A stretch of DNA of 64,000 bases from positions 682,001 through 746,000 of the forward strand of contig NZ_FZTC01000015.1 in NCBI RefSeq assembly GCF_900200035.1, read 5' to 3'. The notes under the pieces are model-generated. The model saw nothing but the letters and a program-made list of their open reading frames with translations. It was not told the DNA's origin and searched no databases. Below are positions 19,219 through 27,989 of the stretch, piece by piece (the stretch's first letter is position 1; each line of letters begins with the position of its first letter). The DNA comes from Klebsiella grimontii. Its GTDB lineage: Bacteria; Pseudomonadota; Gammaproteobacteria; Enterobacterales; Enterobacteriaceae. The position numbers were made by a program, and so were the translations under genes.

Positions 19219-19944
19219 ATGGGAGAGTCATTATCTCTCTGGCCACTGATCGGCATTGCGGCGATCGTGGTCGGATTTGTTCTGCGTTTTAACCCGGTGC
19301 TGGTGGTTATTGTCTCCGGGATCATCACCGGTCTGACGGCGCATATGCCGATCGCGACCATTCTGGAAAAGCTGGGTGAAGGGTTTCTCAATACTCGCAA
19401 CCTGCCGTTTATTCTGCTGCTGCCGCTGGCGGTGATTGGCCTGCTGGAGCGGCACGGGCTGAAAGAGCGCGCGCAGATGTGGATCGCGAAGATCCGCAGC
19501 GCCACCGCCGGTCGTCTGCTTATCGTCTATCTGTTCGTGCGTGAAGTGACCGCGGCGATGGGCCTCACCAGCCTGGGCGGACATCCGCAGATGGTGCGCC
19601 CGCTGCTGGCGCCGATGGCGGAAGGGGCGGCGGAGAAAAACTTTGGCGCCTTGCCTGGCGAGGTCCGCTATCGCCTGCGCGCGATGTCGGCGGCGACCGA
19701 TAACGTCGGCCTGTTCTTCGGGGAAGATATTTTCGTCGCCTTCGGCGCGATTATCTTTATGCATAACTTTATGCTGGAGTCGGGCGGCATTCAGACCGAG
19801 CCGCTGCACATCGCCCTGTGGGGGATCCCCACGGCGGTCTGCGCTTTCCTGATCCACTCTGCCCGCCTGTGGCGCCTCGACCGCCATCTCCAGCGCGAGC
19901 TGGACAAGGTTAACGCCGGCCAGGCGAAAGGCGGTGCCGCATGA
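19219..19944 (+). CDS. DUF969-family inner-membrane protein
   Basis: 241 residues with about six hydrophobic segments, starting MGESLSLWPLIGIAAIVVGFVLRFNPVLVVIVSGIITGL. I recognise this as the DUF969 partner of the DUF969/DUF979 pair, which is thought to form a two-part transporter. ATGAATTTT of the next gene overlaps its stop by 4 bases, so the two are made together. Position between pxpABC and pcp makes 5-oxoproline or pyroglutamyl peptides the best substrate guess; that is inference. E. coli K-12 has no counterpart at this locus. Confidence 0.8.
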   Translation: MGESLSLWPLIGIAAIVVGFVLRFNPVLVVIVSGIITGLTAHMPIATILEKLGEGFLNTRNLPFILLLPLAVIGLLERHGLKERAQMWIAKIRSATAGRLLIVYLFVREVTAAMGLTSLGGHPQMVRPLLAPMAEGAAEKNFGALPGEVRYRLRAMSAATDNVGLFFGEDIFVAFGAIIFMHNFMLESGGIQTEPLHIALWGIPTAVCAFLIHSARLWRLDRHLQRELDKVNAGQAKGGAA

Positions 19945-20936
19945 ATTTTCAGCAAACCTGGCTTTACTGGCTGGCGGGCGTCGTTCTGCTGGTGGTAGCG
20001 GTGATGTCATGGCGCGATAAGGCCAACCCGCGCAGGCTGACAACCGGCCTGTTCTGGGGGCTGTACGGCCTGGTGTTTCTGTTTGGCGACTGGACCTATG
20101 AGCTGGTCGGCGACAAGCGCACCGTCAATATCGGCGTTGGCGTGGTGGTGGTGGTACTGGCGCTGATCGCCGGTTTTGGCGGCGTGCGCCTCGGTCGCTA
20201 TCATCAGCGCTCGCAGGAAGAACGTACCGCCAGCGCCGCGCGTCTTGGCAACCGGCTGTTTTTCCCGGCGCTGGCGATACCGGTGGTGACGGTGATCGGC
20301 GTGCTGCTGTTTAATAATCTCCCCTCGCTGCAGATCGCTATCTTTGGTCCGGGCAATCACGCCACGCTGATCACGCTGTTTTCAATGACCGCAGGTACGC
20401 TGCTCGGCCTGGTGATGGCTATCCGCATGACCCATGAAACGGCGGCGCAGCCGTTGCAGGAAGCTCGTCGCCTGCTGGATTCCGTGGGCTGGGCGTTTAT
20501 TTTGCCGCAGATCCTCGCGGTGCTCGGGCTGCTGTTTACCGCCGCGGGCGTCGGCAATAGCATCTCCTGGCTGACGCAGCACTATCTGGCGGTAGACAGC
20601 CGGTTTATCGCCGTGGCCGTCTATACCTTGGGTATGGCGCTGCTGACGATGGTGATGGGCAACGCTTTCGCCGCGTTTCCCATCGTGACGGCGGGCGTCG
20701 GGATCCCGATTCTGGTGCTGCAGCACGGCGGTAACCCGGCGGTGATGGCGGCAATTGGCATGTTCTCCGGCTACTGCGGGACCCTGATGACCCCAATGGC
20801 GGCGAACTTCAATATCGTCCCGGCCGCGCTGCTGGAGTTGCCGGATAAAAACGCGGTGATCAAAGCCCAGGTGCCGACCGGCGTTATGCTGCTTATCGTG
20901 AACGTATTTTTGCTCTATTTCCTGATGTTCCTGTAA
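19941..20936 (+). CDS. DUF979-family inner-membrane protein
   Basis: 331 residues with about nine to ten hydrophobic segments (for example WLYWLAGVVLLVVAVMSW, FFPALAIPVVTVIGVLLF, GVMLLIVNVFLLYFLMFL at the C-terminus). It is the larger member of the DUF969/DUF979 pair. Conserved-looking glycine and proline rich motifs are FGPGNHATLITLFSMTAGTL, GNAFAAFPIVTAGVGIP and FSGYCGTLMTPMAANFN, the kind of re-entrant segments seen in ion-coupled carriers. It overlaps the DUF969 gene by 4 bases and stops 9 bases before pcp, so one operon is likely. Transport of 5-oxoproline is an inference from context only. Confidence 0.8.
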   Translation: MNFQQTWLYWLAGVVLLVVAVMSWRDKANPRRLTTGLFWGLYGLVFLFGDWTYELVGDKRTVNIGVGVVVVVLALIAGFGGVRLGRYHQRSQEERTASAARLGNRLFFPALAIPVVTVIGVLLFNNLPSLQIAIFGPGNHATLITLFSMTAGTLLGLVMAIRMTHETAAQPLQEARRLLDSVGWAFILPQILAVLGLLFTAAGVGNSISWLTQHYLAVDSRFIAVAVYTLGMALLTMVMGNAFAAFPIVTAGVGIPILVLQHGGNPAVMAAIGMFSGYCGTLMTPMAANFNIVPAALLELPDKNAVIKAQVPTGVMLLIVNVFLLYFLMFL

Positions 20937-20945
20937 GGAGGGATC

Positions 20946-21590
20946 ATGGCTGGCGTACTGATTACCGGTTTTGAACCGTTTGGCGGCGAAGCGGTTAACC
21001 CTTCGTGGGAAGTGGTAAAGCGGCTGGACGGCGCTATCATCGCCGGGCAGCCGGTGGTGGCGCGGCAGCTGCCGTGCGTCTTTGGCGACGCCCTGACGGC
21101 GCTGAACGCCGCGCTGGATGAGCTGAAACCTGTCTTAACGCTGGCGATTGGCCAGGCGGGCGGTCGCGTCGACATCACCGTTGAACGGGTGGCGATCAAC
21201 GTCGATGATGCGCGGATCCCGGACAATAAAGGCCTGCAGCCGATCGACGTGCCGATCGTAGCCGGAGGCCCGGCGGCGTACTTCAGCACGCTGCCGATCA
21301 AAGCGATCGTGACCGCCCTGCGGAGCAAAGGCATTCCGGCGTCGGTGTCGCAGACGGCGGGGACGTTTGTCTGTAATCACGTGATGTATGGCCTGCTGCA
21401 TAGCCTGCGTCATCGCAGCGGCGCGAAGGGCGGGTTTATCCATATACCGTATTTGCCGGAGCAGGCCGCGGCTCACCCCGGCGAAGCGAGTATGGCGGTA
21501 GACACGGTGCGTGCGGCGCTGGAAACGGCTATCGCCGTTGCCCTGCAGCAGGACGGGGACGTGAAAGTCGGCGGCGGCGCAACGCATTAA
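20946..21590 (+). CDS. pcp: Pyrrolidone-carboxylate peptidase (pyroglutamyl peptidase I)
   Basis: 214 residues, peptidase family C15 (usual length 200-220). The start [19 protein letters not shown] is diagnostic; the active-site Glu is in [20 protein letters not shown], the Cys in [14 protein letters not shown] and the His in [12 protein letters not shown]. It removes N-terminal pyroglutamate from peptides in the cytoplasm, giving free 5-oxoproline, the substrate of the PxpABC enzyme encoded just upstream. GTAAGGAGGGATC is a strong binding site. This gene is not found in E. coli K-12. Confidence 0.95.
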   Translation: MAGVLITGFEPFGGEAVNPSWEVVKRLDGAIIAGQPVVARQLPCVFGDALTALNAALDELKPVLTLAIGQAGGRVDITVERVAINVDDARIPDNKGLQPIDVPIVAGGPAAYFSTLPIKAIVTALRSKGIPASVSQTAGTFVCNHVMYGLLHSLRHRSGAKGGFIHIPYLPEQAAAHPGEASMAVDTVRAALETAIAVALQQDGDVKVGGGATH

Positions 21591-21605
21591 CACAAGGATA
21601 AGATT

Positions 21606-22397
21606 ATGCCGGAAGGTCCGGAAATTCGCCGCGCGGCGGATAGCCTGGAAGCGGCGATTAAAGGCGAACCCCTGACCGGGGCGTGGTTCGCCTTCCCGCA
21701 GTTACAACAATACCAATCTCAGCTGGTCGGCCAGCGAGTGACGCACATTGAAACTCGCGGCAAGGCGCTGCTGACCCACTTCTCCGGCGGGCTAACGCTG
21801 TATAGCCACAATCAGCTGTACGGCGTCTGGCGAGTGGTGGACGCGGGAGAGCAGCCTGAAACGACGCGCGTTCTGCGCGTCCGGCTGCAGACCGCGCGCA
21901 GGGCGATTTTGCTCTACAGCGCCTCCGATATTGAAATGCTGACGCCCGAGCAGCTCGCCCGCCATCCGTTTTTGCTGCGGGTCGGGCCGGATGTGCTCGA
22001 TATGCGCCTTAGCGTTGAACAGGTTAAAGCGCGGCTGCTGTCGGCGAAATTTCGCAACCGCCAGTTCTCCGGTCTGCTGCTGGATCAGGCGTTTCTTGCC
22101 GGATTAGGCAACTATCTGCGCGTGGAGATCCTCTGGCAGGTGGGGCTGACCGGGCGGCATAAAGCCTCAGAACTGGATGAAAAACAGCTCGATGCGCTGG
22201 CGCATGCGCTGCTGGAGATCCCGCGATTGTCCTACAACACCCGCGGTCTGGCCGATGAGAATAAGCACCACGGCGCGCTGTTTCGCTTTAAGGTTTTTCA
22301 TCGCGAAGGGGAGGCCTGCGAGCGCTGCGGCGGGATTATCGAGAGGACCATGCTGTCGTCGCGGCCGTTTTACTGGTGCCCGGGATGCCAGCAATAA
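21606..22397 (+). CDS. nei: Endonuclease VIII (DNA glycosylase/AP lyase)
   Basis: 263 residues (E. coli Nei 263). The processed N-terminus [15 protein letters not shown] gives catalytic Pro2 and Glu3; Lys in [11 protein letters not shown] and the helix-two-turn-helix ([16 protein letters not shown]) follow; the C-terminal zinc finger is [12 protein letters not shown]...YWCPGCQ. It excises oxidised pyrimidines in base-excision repair. Fifteen bases separate it from pcp, and a bidirectional terminator stands between it and gltA. Confidence 0.96.
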   Translation: MPEGPEIRRAADSLEAAIKGEPLTGAWFAFPQLQQYQSQLVGQRVTHIETRGKALLTHFSGGLTLYSHNQLYGVWRVVDAGEQPETTRVLRVRLQTARRAILLYSASDIEMLTPEQLARHPFLLRVGPDVLDMRLSVEQVKARLLSAKFRNRQFSGLLLDQAFLAGLGNYLRVEILWQVGLTGRHKASELDEKQLDALAHALLEIPRLSYNTRGLADENKHHGALFRFKVFHREGEACERCGGIIERTMLSSRPFYWCPGCQQ

Positions 22398-22424
22398 AAA
22401 AACGCGCCAGAAGGCGCGTTTTTT
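22394..22424. terminator. Bidirectional terminator between nei and gltA
   Basis: A-rich run, AACGCGCC, loop AGAA, GGCGCGTT, T-rich run. The perfect 8-bp stem with A and T flanks can end both convergent transcripts. Confidence 0.92.
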
Positions 22425-22442
22425 GTCGTAGCGATAGCCGAC

Positions 22443-23726
22443 TTAGCGGGCGATATCGTTTTTGAAATCGCGCTTTTCATAGCCGGTATACAGCTGACGT
22501 GGACGGGCGATTTTCATGCCGTCGCTGTGCATTTCGTTCCAGTGCGCAATCCAGCCCACGGTACGCGCCATCGCAAAGATAACGGTAAACATGGAGGATG
22601 GGATGCCCATCGCTTTGAGGATGATACCGGAGTAGAAATCGACGTTCGGGTAAAGTTTCTTCTCGATGAAGTACGGGTCGTTGAGCGCGATGTGCTCAAG
22701 CTCCATGGCCACTTCCAGCAGATCGTCTTTGGTGCCCAGCTCTTTCAGCACTTCATGGCAGGTTTCACGCATAACGGTGGCGCGCGGGTCGTAGTTTTTG
22801 TACACCCGGTGGCCAAAGCCCATCAGGCGGAAAGAGTCGTTTTTGTCTTTCGCGCGACGGACGAATTCCGGAATGTGCTCAACGGAGCTGATCTCTTCGA
22901 GCATCTTCAGCGCCGCTTCGTTGGCGCCGCCGTGCGCCGGTCCCCACAGGGAGGCAATACCCGCAGCGATGCAGGCAAACGGGTTGGCGCCGGAAGAGCC
23001 GGCGGTACGCACGGTGGAAGTCGAAGCGTTTTGTTCATGGTCGGCGTGCAGGATCAGGATACGGTCCATGGCGCGTTCCAGAATCGGGTTCACTTCATAT
23101 TTTTCACACGGCGTGGAGAACATCATATTCAGGAAGTTACCCGCGTAGGAGAGGTCGTTGCGCGGATAAACGAAAGGCTGGCCGATAGAATATTTGTAAC
23201 ACATTGCCGCCATAGTCGGCATCTTGGAGAGCAGGCGGAATGCGGCGATATCGCGGTGGCGTGGGTTATTCACATCCAGCGAATCGTGATAGAAGGCGGC
23301 CAGCGCACCGGTGATACCGCACATAACGGCCATCGGATGTGAATCGCGGCGGAACGCGTGGAACAGACGGGTAATCTGTTCGTGAATCATAGTGTGGCGA
23401 GTAACGATAGTTTTGAATTCGTCGTACTGGGCCTGGGTCGGCTTCTCACCGTTCAGCAGGATGTAGCATACTTCCAGATAGTTGGAGTCGGTTGCTAACT
23501 GATCGATCGGAAAACCGCGGTGCAGCAGGATACCTTCATCACCGTCTATAAAGGTGATTTTAGATTCGCAGGATGCGGTTGAGGTGAAACCAGGGTCAAA
23601 AGTAAATACGCCTTTTGAACCAAGACTACGAATATCAATAACATCCTGACCGAGAGTGCCCTTTAGCACATCCAGTTCGATAGCAGTATCACCACCCAGG
23701 GTGATTTTTGCTTTAGCATCAGACAT
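22443..23726 (-). CDS. gltA: Citrate synthase (type II, NADH-sensitive)
   Basis: 427 residues, the same as E. coli GltA. Segments include [22 protein letters not shown], the active-site His region [31 protein letters not shown] with the second His, and the Asp in [11 protein letters not shown]. It condenses acetyl-CoA and oxaloacetate to citrate at the entry of the TCA cycle. TAAGGAGACC precedes the ATG. It is divergent from sdhC across a 650-base regulatory gap and terminates against nei. Confidence 0.98.
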   Translation of the reverse strand: MSDAKAKITLGGDTAIELDVLKGTLGQDVIDIRSLGSKGVFTFDPGFTSTASCESKITFIDGDEGILLHRGFPIDQLATDSNYLEVCYILLNGEKPTQAQYDEFKTIVTRHTMIHEQITRLFHAFRRDSHPMAVMCGITGALAAFYHDSLDVNNPRHRDIAAFRLLSKMPTMAAMCYKYSIGQPFVYPRNDLSYAGNFLNMMFSTPCEKYEVNPILERAMDRILILHADHEQNASTSTVRTAGSSGANPFACIAAGIASLWGPAHGGANEAALKMLEEISSVEHIPEFVRRAKDKNDSFRLMGFGHRVYKNYDPRATVMRETCHEVLKELGTKDDLLEVAMELEHIALNDPYFIEKKLYPNVDFYSGIILKAMGIPSSMFTVIFAMARTVGWIAHWNEMHSDGMKIARPRQLYTGYEKRDFKNDIAR

Positions 23727-24125
23727 TTATGGTCTCCTTAGCGCCTTTATTGCTTAAGACTGCCGGGTGGTGGATTTGCATTCGGCCCGTAGCAGATGAC
23801 GTTACCAGTTTGTTATGTTGCACATCGCTCTGCGTCGCGAAAGGGGCAGGGTACAGAGCAAGGGCGCTTGATGGTACGACTTCAGCCTACGATGAAACAA
23901 CAGCAAATCAGCGTTTTAGCAGCCCGAATATTTTAAAACTATATACCACTAATAACTGTCCTGATTACATCGGTCAATACTCTCTCACTGTTGCATAACT
24001 TATTCTCAGGTAAAAGAGTGACCCCATAACTTTTGCGTATTATTGCATTTATCTGGTAATGGTTGTAACAATAATGTTTAATATTTGTCAAATCAGATGA
24101 TTAAAAATTAAAAATATGTTGTTAT

Positions 24126-24141
24126 CGTGACATTGATCACT
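24126..24141. promoter_or_regulatory. CRP-like binding site in the gltA-sdhC gap
   Basis: CGTGA-CATTGA-TCACT fits the CRP consensus TGTGA-N6-TCACA with one mismatch at each outer position and is palindromic in its GTGA/TCAC cores. It lies about 53 bases ahead of the proposed sdhC -35 element. CRP control of both gltA and sdh is known in E. coli. Confidence 0.6.
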
Positions 24142-24178
24142 GTTCGGGAGAAAACCCGACAAACTATATGTAGGTTAA

Positions 24179-24207
24179 TTGTAATGATTTTGTGAACGGC
24201 CTATACT
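24179..24207 (+). promoter_or_regulatory. Probable sdhCDAB promoter
   Basis: TTGTAA (24179-24184), a 17-base spacer, then TATACT (24202-24207). Element quality and spacing fit sigma70. It would start transcription about 165 bases before the sdhC ATG. Confidence 0.65.
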
Positions 24208-24380
24208 GCCGCCAGGTCTCCGGAACACCCTGCAATCCCGAGCCACCCAGCGTTATTTTGTCACGCTTTAACTCCTGAAAAGGCGTTTTAACATGACTTT
24301 TAGTTATAGATAAGGACGCTGTCTGACCCGCAAGCAGACCGGAGGAAGGAAACAATAAGAACAGCATGTGGGCGTTATTC

Positions 24381-24770
24381 ATGGTAAGAAATGTGAAAAA
24401 ACAAAGACCTGTCAATCTGGATCTGCAAACGATCCGGTTCCCAATCACGGCGATAGCGTCCATTCTCCATCGCGTATCCGGAGTGATCACCTTCGTGGCG
24501 GTCGGGATTCTGCTTTGGCTGCTGGGCACCAGCCTTTCCTCTCCCGAAGGTTTTCTCACTGCGGCATCCATTATGGATAGCTTCTTTGTGAAGTTCATCA
24601 TGTGGGGCATCCTGACCGCGCTGGCGTATCACGCGGTGGTCGGTATTCGCCACCTGCTGATGGATTTTGGCTACCTTGAAGAAACCCTCGAAGTAGGGAC
24701 ACGCTCCGCCAAAATTTCTTTTGTTATTACTGTCGTGCTTTCACTTCTCGCAGGAGTCCTCGTATGGTAA
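24381..24770 (+). CDS. sdhC: Succinate dehydrogenase cytochrome b556 subunit SdhC
   Basis: 129 residues (E. coli 129), beginning [17 protein letters not shown] after the Met. Three membrane helices; His84 in [11 protein letters not shown] matches the known haem b ligand, and SILHRVSG holds the quinone-site Ser/Arg. It anchors complex II and binds ubiquinone with SdhD. The open frame extends upstream to 24366, but the conserved N-terminus begins at 24381. It overlaps sdhD by 7 bases. Confidence 0.97.
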   Translation: MVRNVKKQRPVNLDLQTIRFPITAIASILHRVSGVITFVAVGILLWLLGTSLSSPEGFLTAASIMDSFFVKFIMWGILTALAYHAVVGIRHLLMDFGYLEETLEVGTRSAKISFVITVVLSLLAGVLVW

Positions 24771-25111
24771 GCAACGCCTCAGCACTAGGACGCAACGGCG
24801 TACATGACTTTATTCTGGTCCGTGCTACCGCTATCGTTCTGACCCTCTACATCATCTATATGGTGGGCTTTTTTGCCACCACCGGTGAAATTTCATGGGA
24901 AGTCTGGACGGGCTTTTTCTCCTCCGCGTTCACTAAAGTCTTCACCCTGCTGGCTCTCGTTTCCATTCTGATCCACGCCTGGATTGGGATGTGGCAGGTG
25001 TTAACGGACTACGTTAAACCACTGGCCGTGCGCTTAATTCTGCAACTGCTGATCGTTGTTGCGCTGGTGGCTTACGTTCTTTATGGATTTGTTGTGGTGT
25101 GGGGTGTGTAA
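24764..25111 (+). CDS. sdhD: Succinate dehydrogenase membrane anchor SdhD
   Basis: 115 residues, the E. coli length. Three membrane helices; the haem-ligand and quinone region is [15 protein letters not shown] with His71-like and the Asp-Tyr pair used in ubiquinone binding. GCAGGAG stands inside the sdhC end ahead of the ATG. Its stop shares one base with the sdhA start (TAATG). Confidence 0.96.
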   Translation: MVSNASALGRNGVHDFILVRATAIVLTLYIIYMVGFFATTGEISWEVWTGFFSSAFTKVFTLLALVSILIHAWIGMWQVLTDYVKPLAVRLILQLLIVVALVAYVLYGFVVVWGV

Positions 25112-26877
25112 TGAAATTGCCAGTCAGAGAATTTGATGCAGTTGTGATCGGTGCCGGCGGCGCAGGTATGCGCGCGGCGCTGCAGATTTCCCAAAGCGGC
25201 CAGACCTGTGCGCTGCTCTCCAAAGTCTTCCCGACCCGTTCCCATACCGTTTCCGCGCAGGGCGGCATCACCGTCGCGCTCGGTAATACCCATGAAGATA
25301 ACTGGGAATGGCATATGTACGACACCGTCAAGGGGTCGGACTACATTGGCGATCAGGACGCCATCGAATATATGTGTAAAACCGGCCCGGAAGCGATTCT
25401 GGAGCTGGACCATATGGGTCTGCCGTTCTCGCGTCTCGAAAATGGCACTATTTATCAGCGTCCGTTCGGCGGCCAGTCGAAAAACTTCGGCGGCGAGCAG
25501 GCGGCACGTACCGCTGCGGCGGCTGACCGTACCGGTCACGCCCTGCTGCACACCCTCTATCAGCAGAACCTGAAAAACCACACCACTATTTTCTCCGAGT
25601 GGTACGCGCTGGATCTGGTGAAAAACGCCGATGGCGCGGTGGTCGGCTGTACCGCCCTGTGCATCGAAACGGGTGAAGTGGTTTACTTTAAAGCTCGCGC
25701 CACCGTGCTGGCGACCGGCGGCGCAGGCCGTATTTACCAGTCCACCACCAACGCTCATATCAATACCGGCGACGGCGTGGGTATGGCGATCCGCGCCGGC
25801 GTTCCGGTGCAGGATATGGAAATGTGGCAGTTCCACCCGACCGGTATCGCCGGTGCGGGCGTTCTGGTGACCGAAGGCTGCCGCGGTGAAGGCGGCTATC
25901 TGCTGAATAAACACGGCGAGCGCTTTATGGAGCGTTATGCGCCGAACGCGAAAGACCTGGCGGGTCGTGACGTGGTGGCGCGTTCCATCATGATCGAAAT
26001 CCGTGAAGGTCGCGGCTGTGACGGTCCTTGGGGCCCGCACGCCAAGCTGAAGCTTGACCATCTCGGTAAAGAGGTTCTCGAATCCCGTCTGCCGGGTATT
26101 CTGGAACTCTCTCGTACCTTTGCTCACGTCGACCCGGTGAAAGAGCCGATTCCGGTTATCCCAACCTGCCACTATATGATGGGCGGTATTCCGACCAAAG
26201 TGAGCGGCCAGGCGCTGACCGTTAACGAGCAGGGCGAAGACGTGGTGATTCCGGGGCTGTTCGCGGTAGGCGAAATCGCCTGCGTATCGGTACACGGCGC
26301 GAACCGTCTGGGCGGCAACTCGCTGCTTGACCTGGTGGTCTTTGGCCGCGCGGTGGGCCTGCATCTGCAGGAGTCTATCGCCGAACAGGGCGTACTGCGC
26401 GATGCGACGGATGACGAGATCGATGCTTCGCTGGAACGTCTGAACCGCTGGAACGGCAACCGCAATGGTGAAGACCCGGTCGAAATCCGCAAAGCGCTGC
26501 AAGAGTGTATGCAGCATAACTTCTCGGTATTCCGCGAAGGGGACGCAATGGCGAAGGGCCTTGAGCAGCTGAAAGCGATCCGCGAGCGTCTGAAAAACGC
26601 CCGCCTGGATGATACTTCCAGCGAGTTCAACACTCAGCGCGTTGAGTGTCTGGAGCTGGATAACCTGATGGAAACCGCTTACGCCACCGCAATGTCTGCG
26701 AACTACCGTACCGAAAGCCGCGGTGCACATAGCCGCTTCGACTTCCCGGATCGTGATGATGAAAACTGGCTGTGCCATTCCCTGTATCTGCCAGAGTCGG
26801 AATCCATGACGCGTCGTAGCGTCAATATGGAACCGAAGCTGCGTCCGGCATTCCCGCCGAAGATTCGTACTTATTAA
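25111..26877 (+). CDS. sdhA: Succinate dehydrogenase flavoprotein SdhA
   Basis: 588 residues, as in E. coli. The FAD-binding start is [17 protein letters not shown]; His45 in SHTVSAQGG is the residue that carries covalent FAD. Catalytic segments are [34 protein letters not shown] (substrate His) and [13 protein letters not shown]. It oxidises succinate to fumarate in the cytoplasmic part of complex II. A frame start 12 bases earlier (25099) exists inside sdhD, but [12 protein letters not shown] at 25111 is the conserved start. Confidence 0.98.
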   Translation: MKLPVREFDAVVIGAGGAGMRAALQISQSGQTCALLSKVFPTRSHTVSAQGGITVALGNTHEDNWEWHMYDTVKGSDYIGDQDAIEYMCKTGPEAILELDHMGLPFSRLENGTIYQRPFGGQSKNFGGEQAARTAAAADRTGHALLHTLYQQNLKNHTTIFSEWYALDLVKNADGAVVGCTALCIETGEVVYFKARATVLATGGAGRIYQSTTNAHINTGDGVGMAIRAGVPVQDMEMWQFHPTGIAGAGVLVTEGCRGEGGYLLNKHGERFMERYAPNAKDLAGRDVVARSIMIEIREGRGCDGPWGPHAKLKLDHLGKEVLESRLPGILELSRTFAHVDPVKEPIPVIPTCHYMMGGIPTKVSGQALTVNEQGEDVVIPGLFAVGEIACVSVHGANRLGGNSLLDLVVFGRAVGLHLQESIAEQGVLRDATDDEIDASLERLNRWNGNRNGEDPVEIRKALQECMQHNFSVFREGDAMAKGLEQLKAIRERLKNARLDDTSSEFNTQRVECLELDNLMETAYATAMSANYRTESRGAHSRFDFPDRDDENWLCHSLYLPESESMTRRSVNMEPKLRPAFPPKIRTY

Positions 26878-26892
26878 TGCGGAGACAGGAAT

Positions 26893-27609
26893 ATGAAACT
26901 CGAGTTTTCAGTTTATCGTTATAACCCGGACGTAGACGATGCTCCGCGCATGCAGGACTACACCCTCGAAGCGGAAGAAGGTCGTGACATGATGCTGCTG
27001 GATGCGTTAATCCAGCTGAAAGAGAAAGATCCGTCGCTGTCGTTCCGCCGCTCCTGCCGTGAAGGGGTATGTGGCTCCGACGGTCTGAACATGAACGGGA
27101 AAAATGGTCTGGCGTGCATCACGCCGATCTCGGCGCTGAATCAGCCGGGCAAGAAAATTGTTATCCGTCCGCTGCCAGGATTACCGGTTATCCGTGATTT
27201 GGTGGTAGACATGGGGCAATTCTATGCACAATATGAGAAGATTAAGCCTTACTTGTTGAATAATGGGCAAAATCCTCCTGCTCGCGAGCATCTGCAGTCG
27301 CCAGAGCAGCGTGAGAAACTCGATGGTCTGTACGAGTGTATTCTCTGCGCATGTTGTTCAACCTCTTGCCCGTCGTTCTGGTGGAACCCGGACAAGTTTA
27401 TCGGCCCGGCTGGCCTGCTGGCCGCGTATCGCTTCCTGATCGACAGCCGCGATACCGAAACCAGCGAGCGCCTCGAAGGGCTGAGCGATGCTTTCAGCGT
27501 ATTCCGCTGTCATAGCATTATGAACTGCGTCAGTGTGTGTCCTAAGGGGCTGAACCCGACGCGCGCCATCGGCCATATTAAGTCGATGCTGCTGCAGCGC
27601 AGTGCGTAA
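26893..27609 (+). CDS. sdhB: Succinate dehydrogenase iron-sulfur subunit SdhB
   Basis: 238 residues (E. coli 238). The [2Fe-2S] cysteines are in SCREGVCGSDGLNMNG and the following LAC; the [4Fe-4S] and [3Fe-4S] clusters use CILCACCSTSCPSFWW and CVSVCPKGLNP. It passes electrons from SdhA flavin to ubiquinone. It ends the sdh genes; REP and a palindromic element separate it from sucA. Confidence 0.98.
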   Translation: MKLEFSVYRYNPDVDDAPRMQDYTLEAEEGRDMMLLDALIQLKEKDPSLSFRRSCREGVCGSDGLNMNGKNGLACITPISALNQPGKKIVIRPLPGLPVIRDLVVDMGQFYAQYEKIKPYLLNNGQNPPAREHLQSPEQREKLDGLYECILCACCSTSCPSFWWNPDKFIGPAGLLAAYRFLIDSRDTETSERLEGLSDAFSVFRCHSIMNCVSVCPKGLNPTRAIGHIKSMLLQRSA

Positions 27610-27623
27610 GCAACCCGGTCTGT

Positions 27624-27650
27624 CCCGGATGGCGCTATCGCTTATCCGGG
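27624..27650. repeat. REP-like palindrome after sdhB
   Basis: CCCGGAT (27624-27630) and its complement ATCCGGG (27644-27650) enclose GGCGCTATCGCTT. This is the Y-type REP core also seen at the other REP clusters of the window. Confidence 0.75.
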
Positions 27651-27701
27651 CTACCCGAAGCAGTTGCCCCGGCAAGCGTTCGCGCCGCCGGGGGATATAG
27701 C

Positions 27702-27879
27702 AGGAAACCTCTAAAAACTGCCACATTAATAGTAATAATCGAGATGTTCAGCGCGAGACAAGGCGCGAGCAGAACGAATCTCCGGGAGCATAGTGAACGA
27801 TGTGACCGGAGTGAGTGAGGGTCGCAACACAGTCGCAGCCTGAACAAAGAAGATTATTAGACAGTTTTTAAAGGTTCCT
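27702..27879. repeat. 178-bp palindromic (MITE-like) element between sdhB and sucA
   Basis: The ends are inverted repeats: AGGAAACCTCTAAAAACTG at the left and CAGTTTTTAAAGGTTCCT at the right, followed inward by TAATAATC against GATTATTA. The interior has a G+C-rich core with ACAAGGCGCGAGCAGAACG and GACCGGAGTGAGTGAGGGTCGC, the look of ERIC-like intergenic repeats, but it does not match the ERIC consensus I know. No coding frame. It may fold in the sdhB-sucA transcript. Identity as a named family is not settled. Confidence 0.65.
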
Positions 27880-27989
27880 TAGCGGACGAAACCACAACTC
27901 CTCCGCAAAAAGTGAACCCCGGCACGTACAACTTCTGTGCGTGGTAGTTTCTACGGCGAAATAAGCATATAAATGCTTAAGGGATCACG

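Larger units (their letters stand above)
23727..24380. other. gltA-sdhC divergent regulatory gap
   Basis: 654 bases without a credible gene. The gltA-proximal part holds the gltA leader. The centre (about 24000-24125) is AT-rich. The sdhC side contains a CRP-like site (24126-24141) and a sigma70-like promoter (24179-24207), followed by a leader of about 170 bases before sdhC. In E. coli this region is controlled by CRP, ArcA and FNR and the sdh leader is a target of small RNAs; I did not try to place those further sites. Confidence 0.7.

Noticed and set aside
23729-23998. 89-residue frame in the gltA-sdhC gap
   Set aside because: No binding site, no family and it covers the gltA leader; treated as regulatory DNA.
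25081-26778. 565-residue minus-strand frame opposite sdhA
   Set aside because: Shadow frame lacking stops because of codon bias in a highly expressed gene; sdhA is complete on the other strand.
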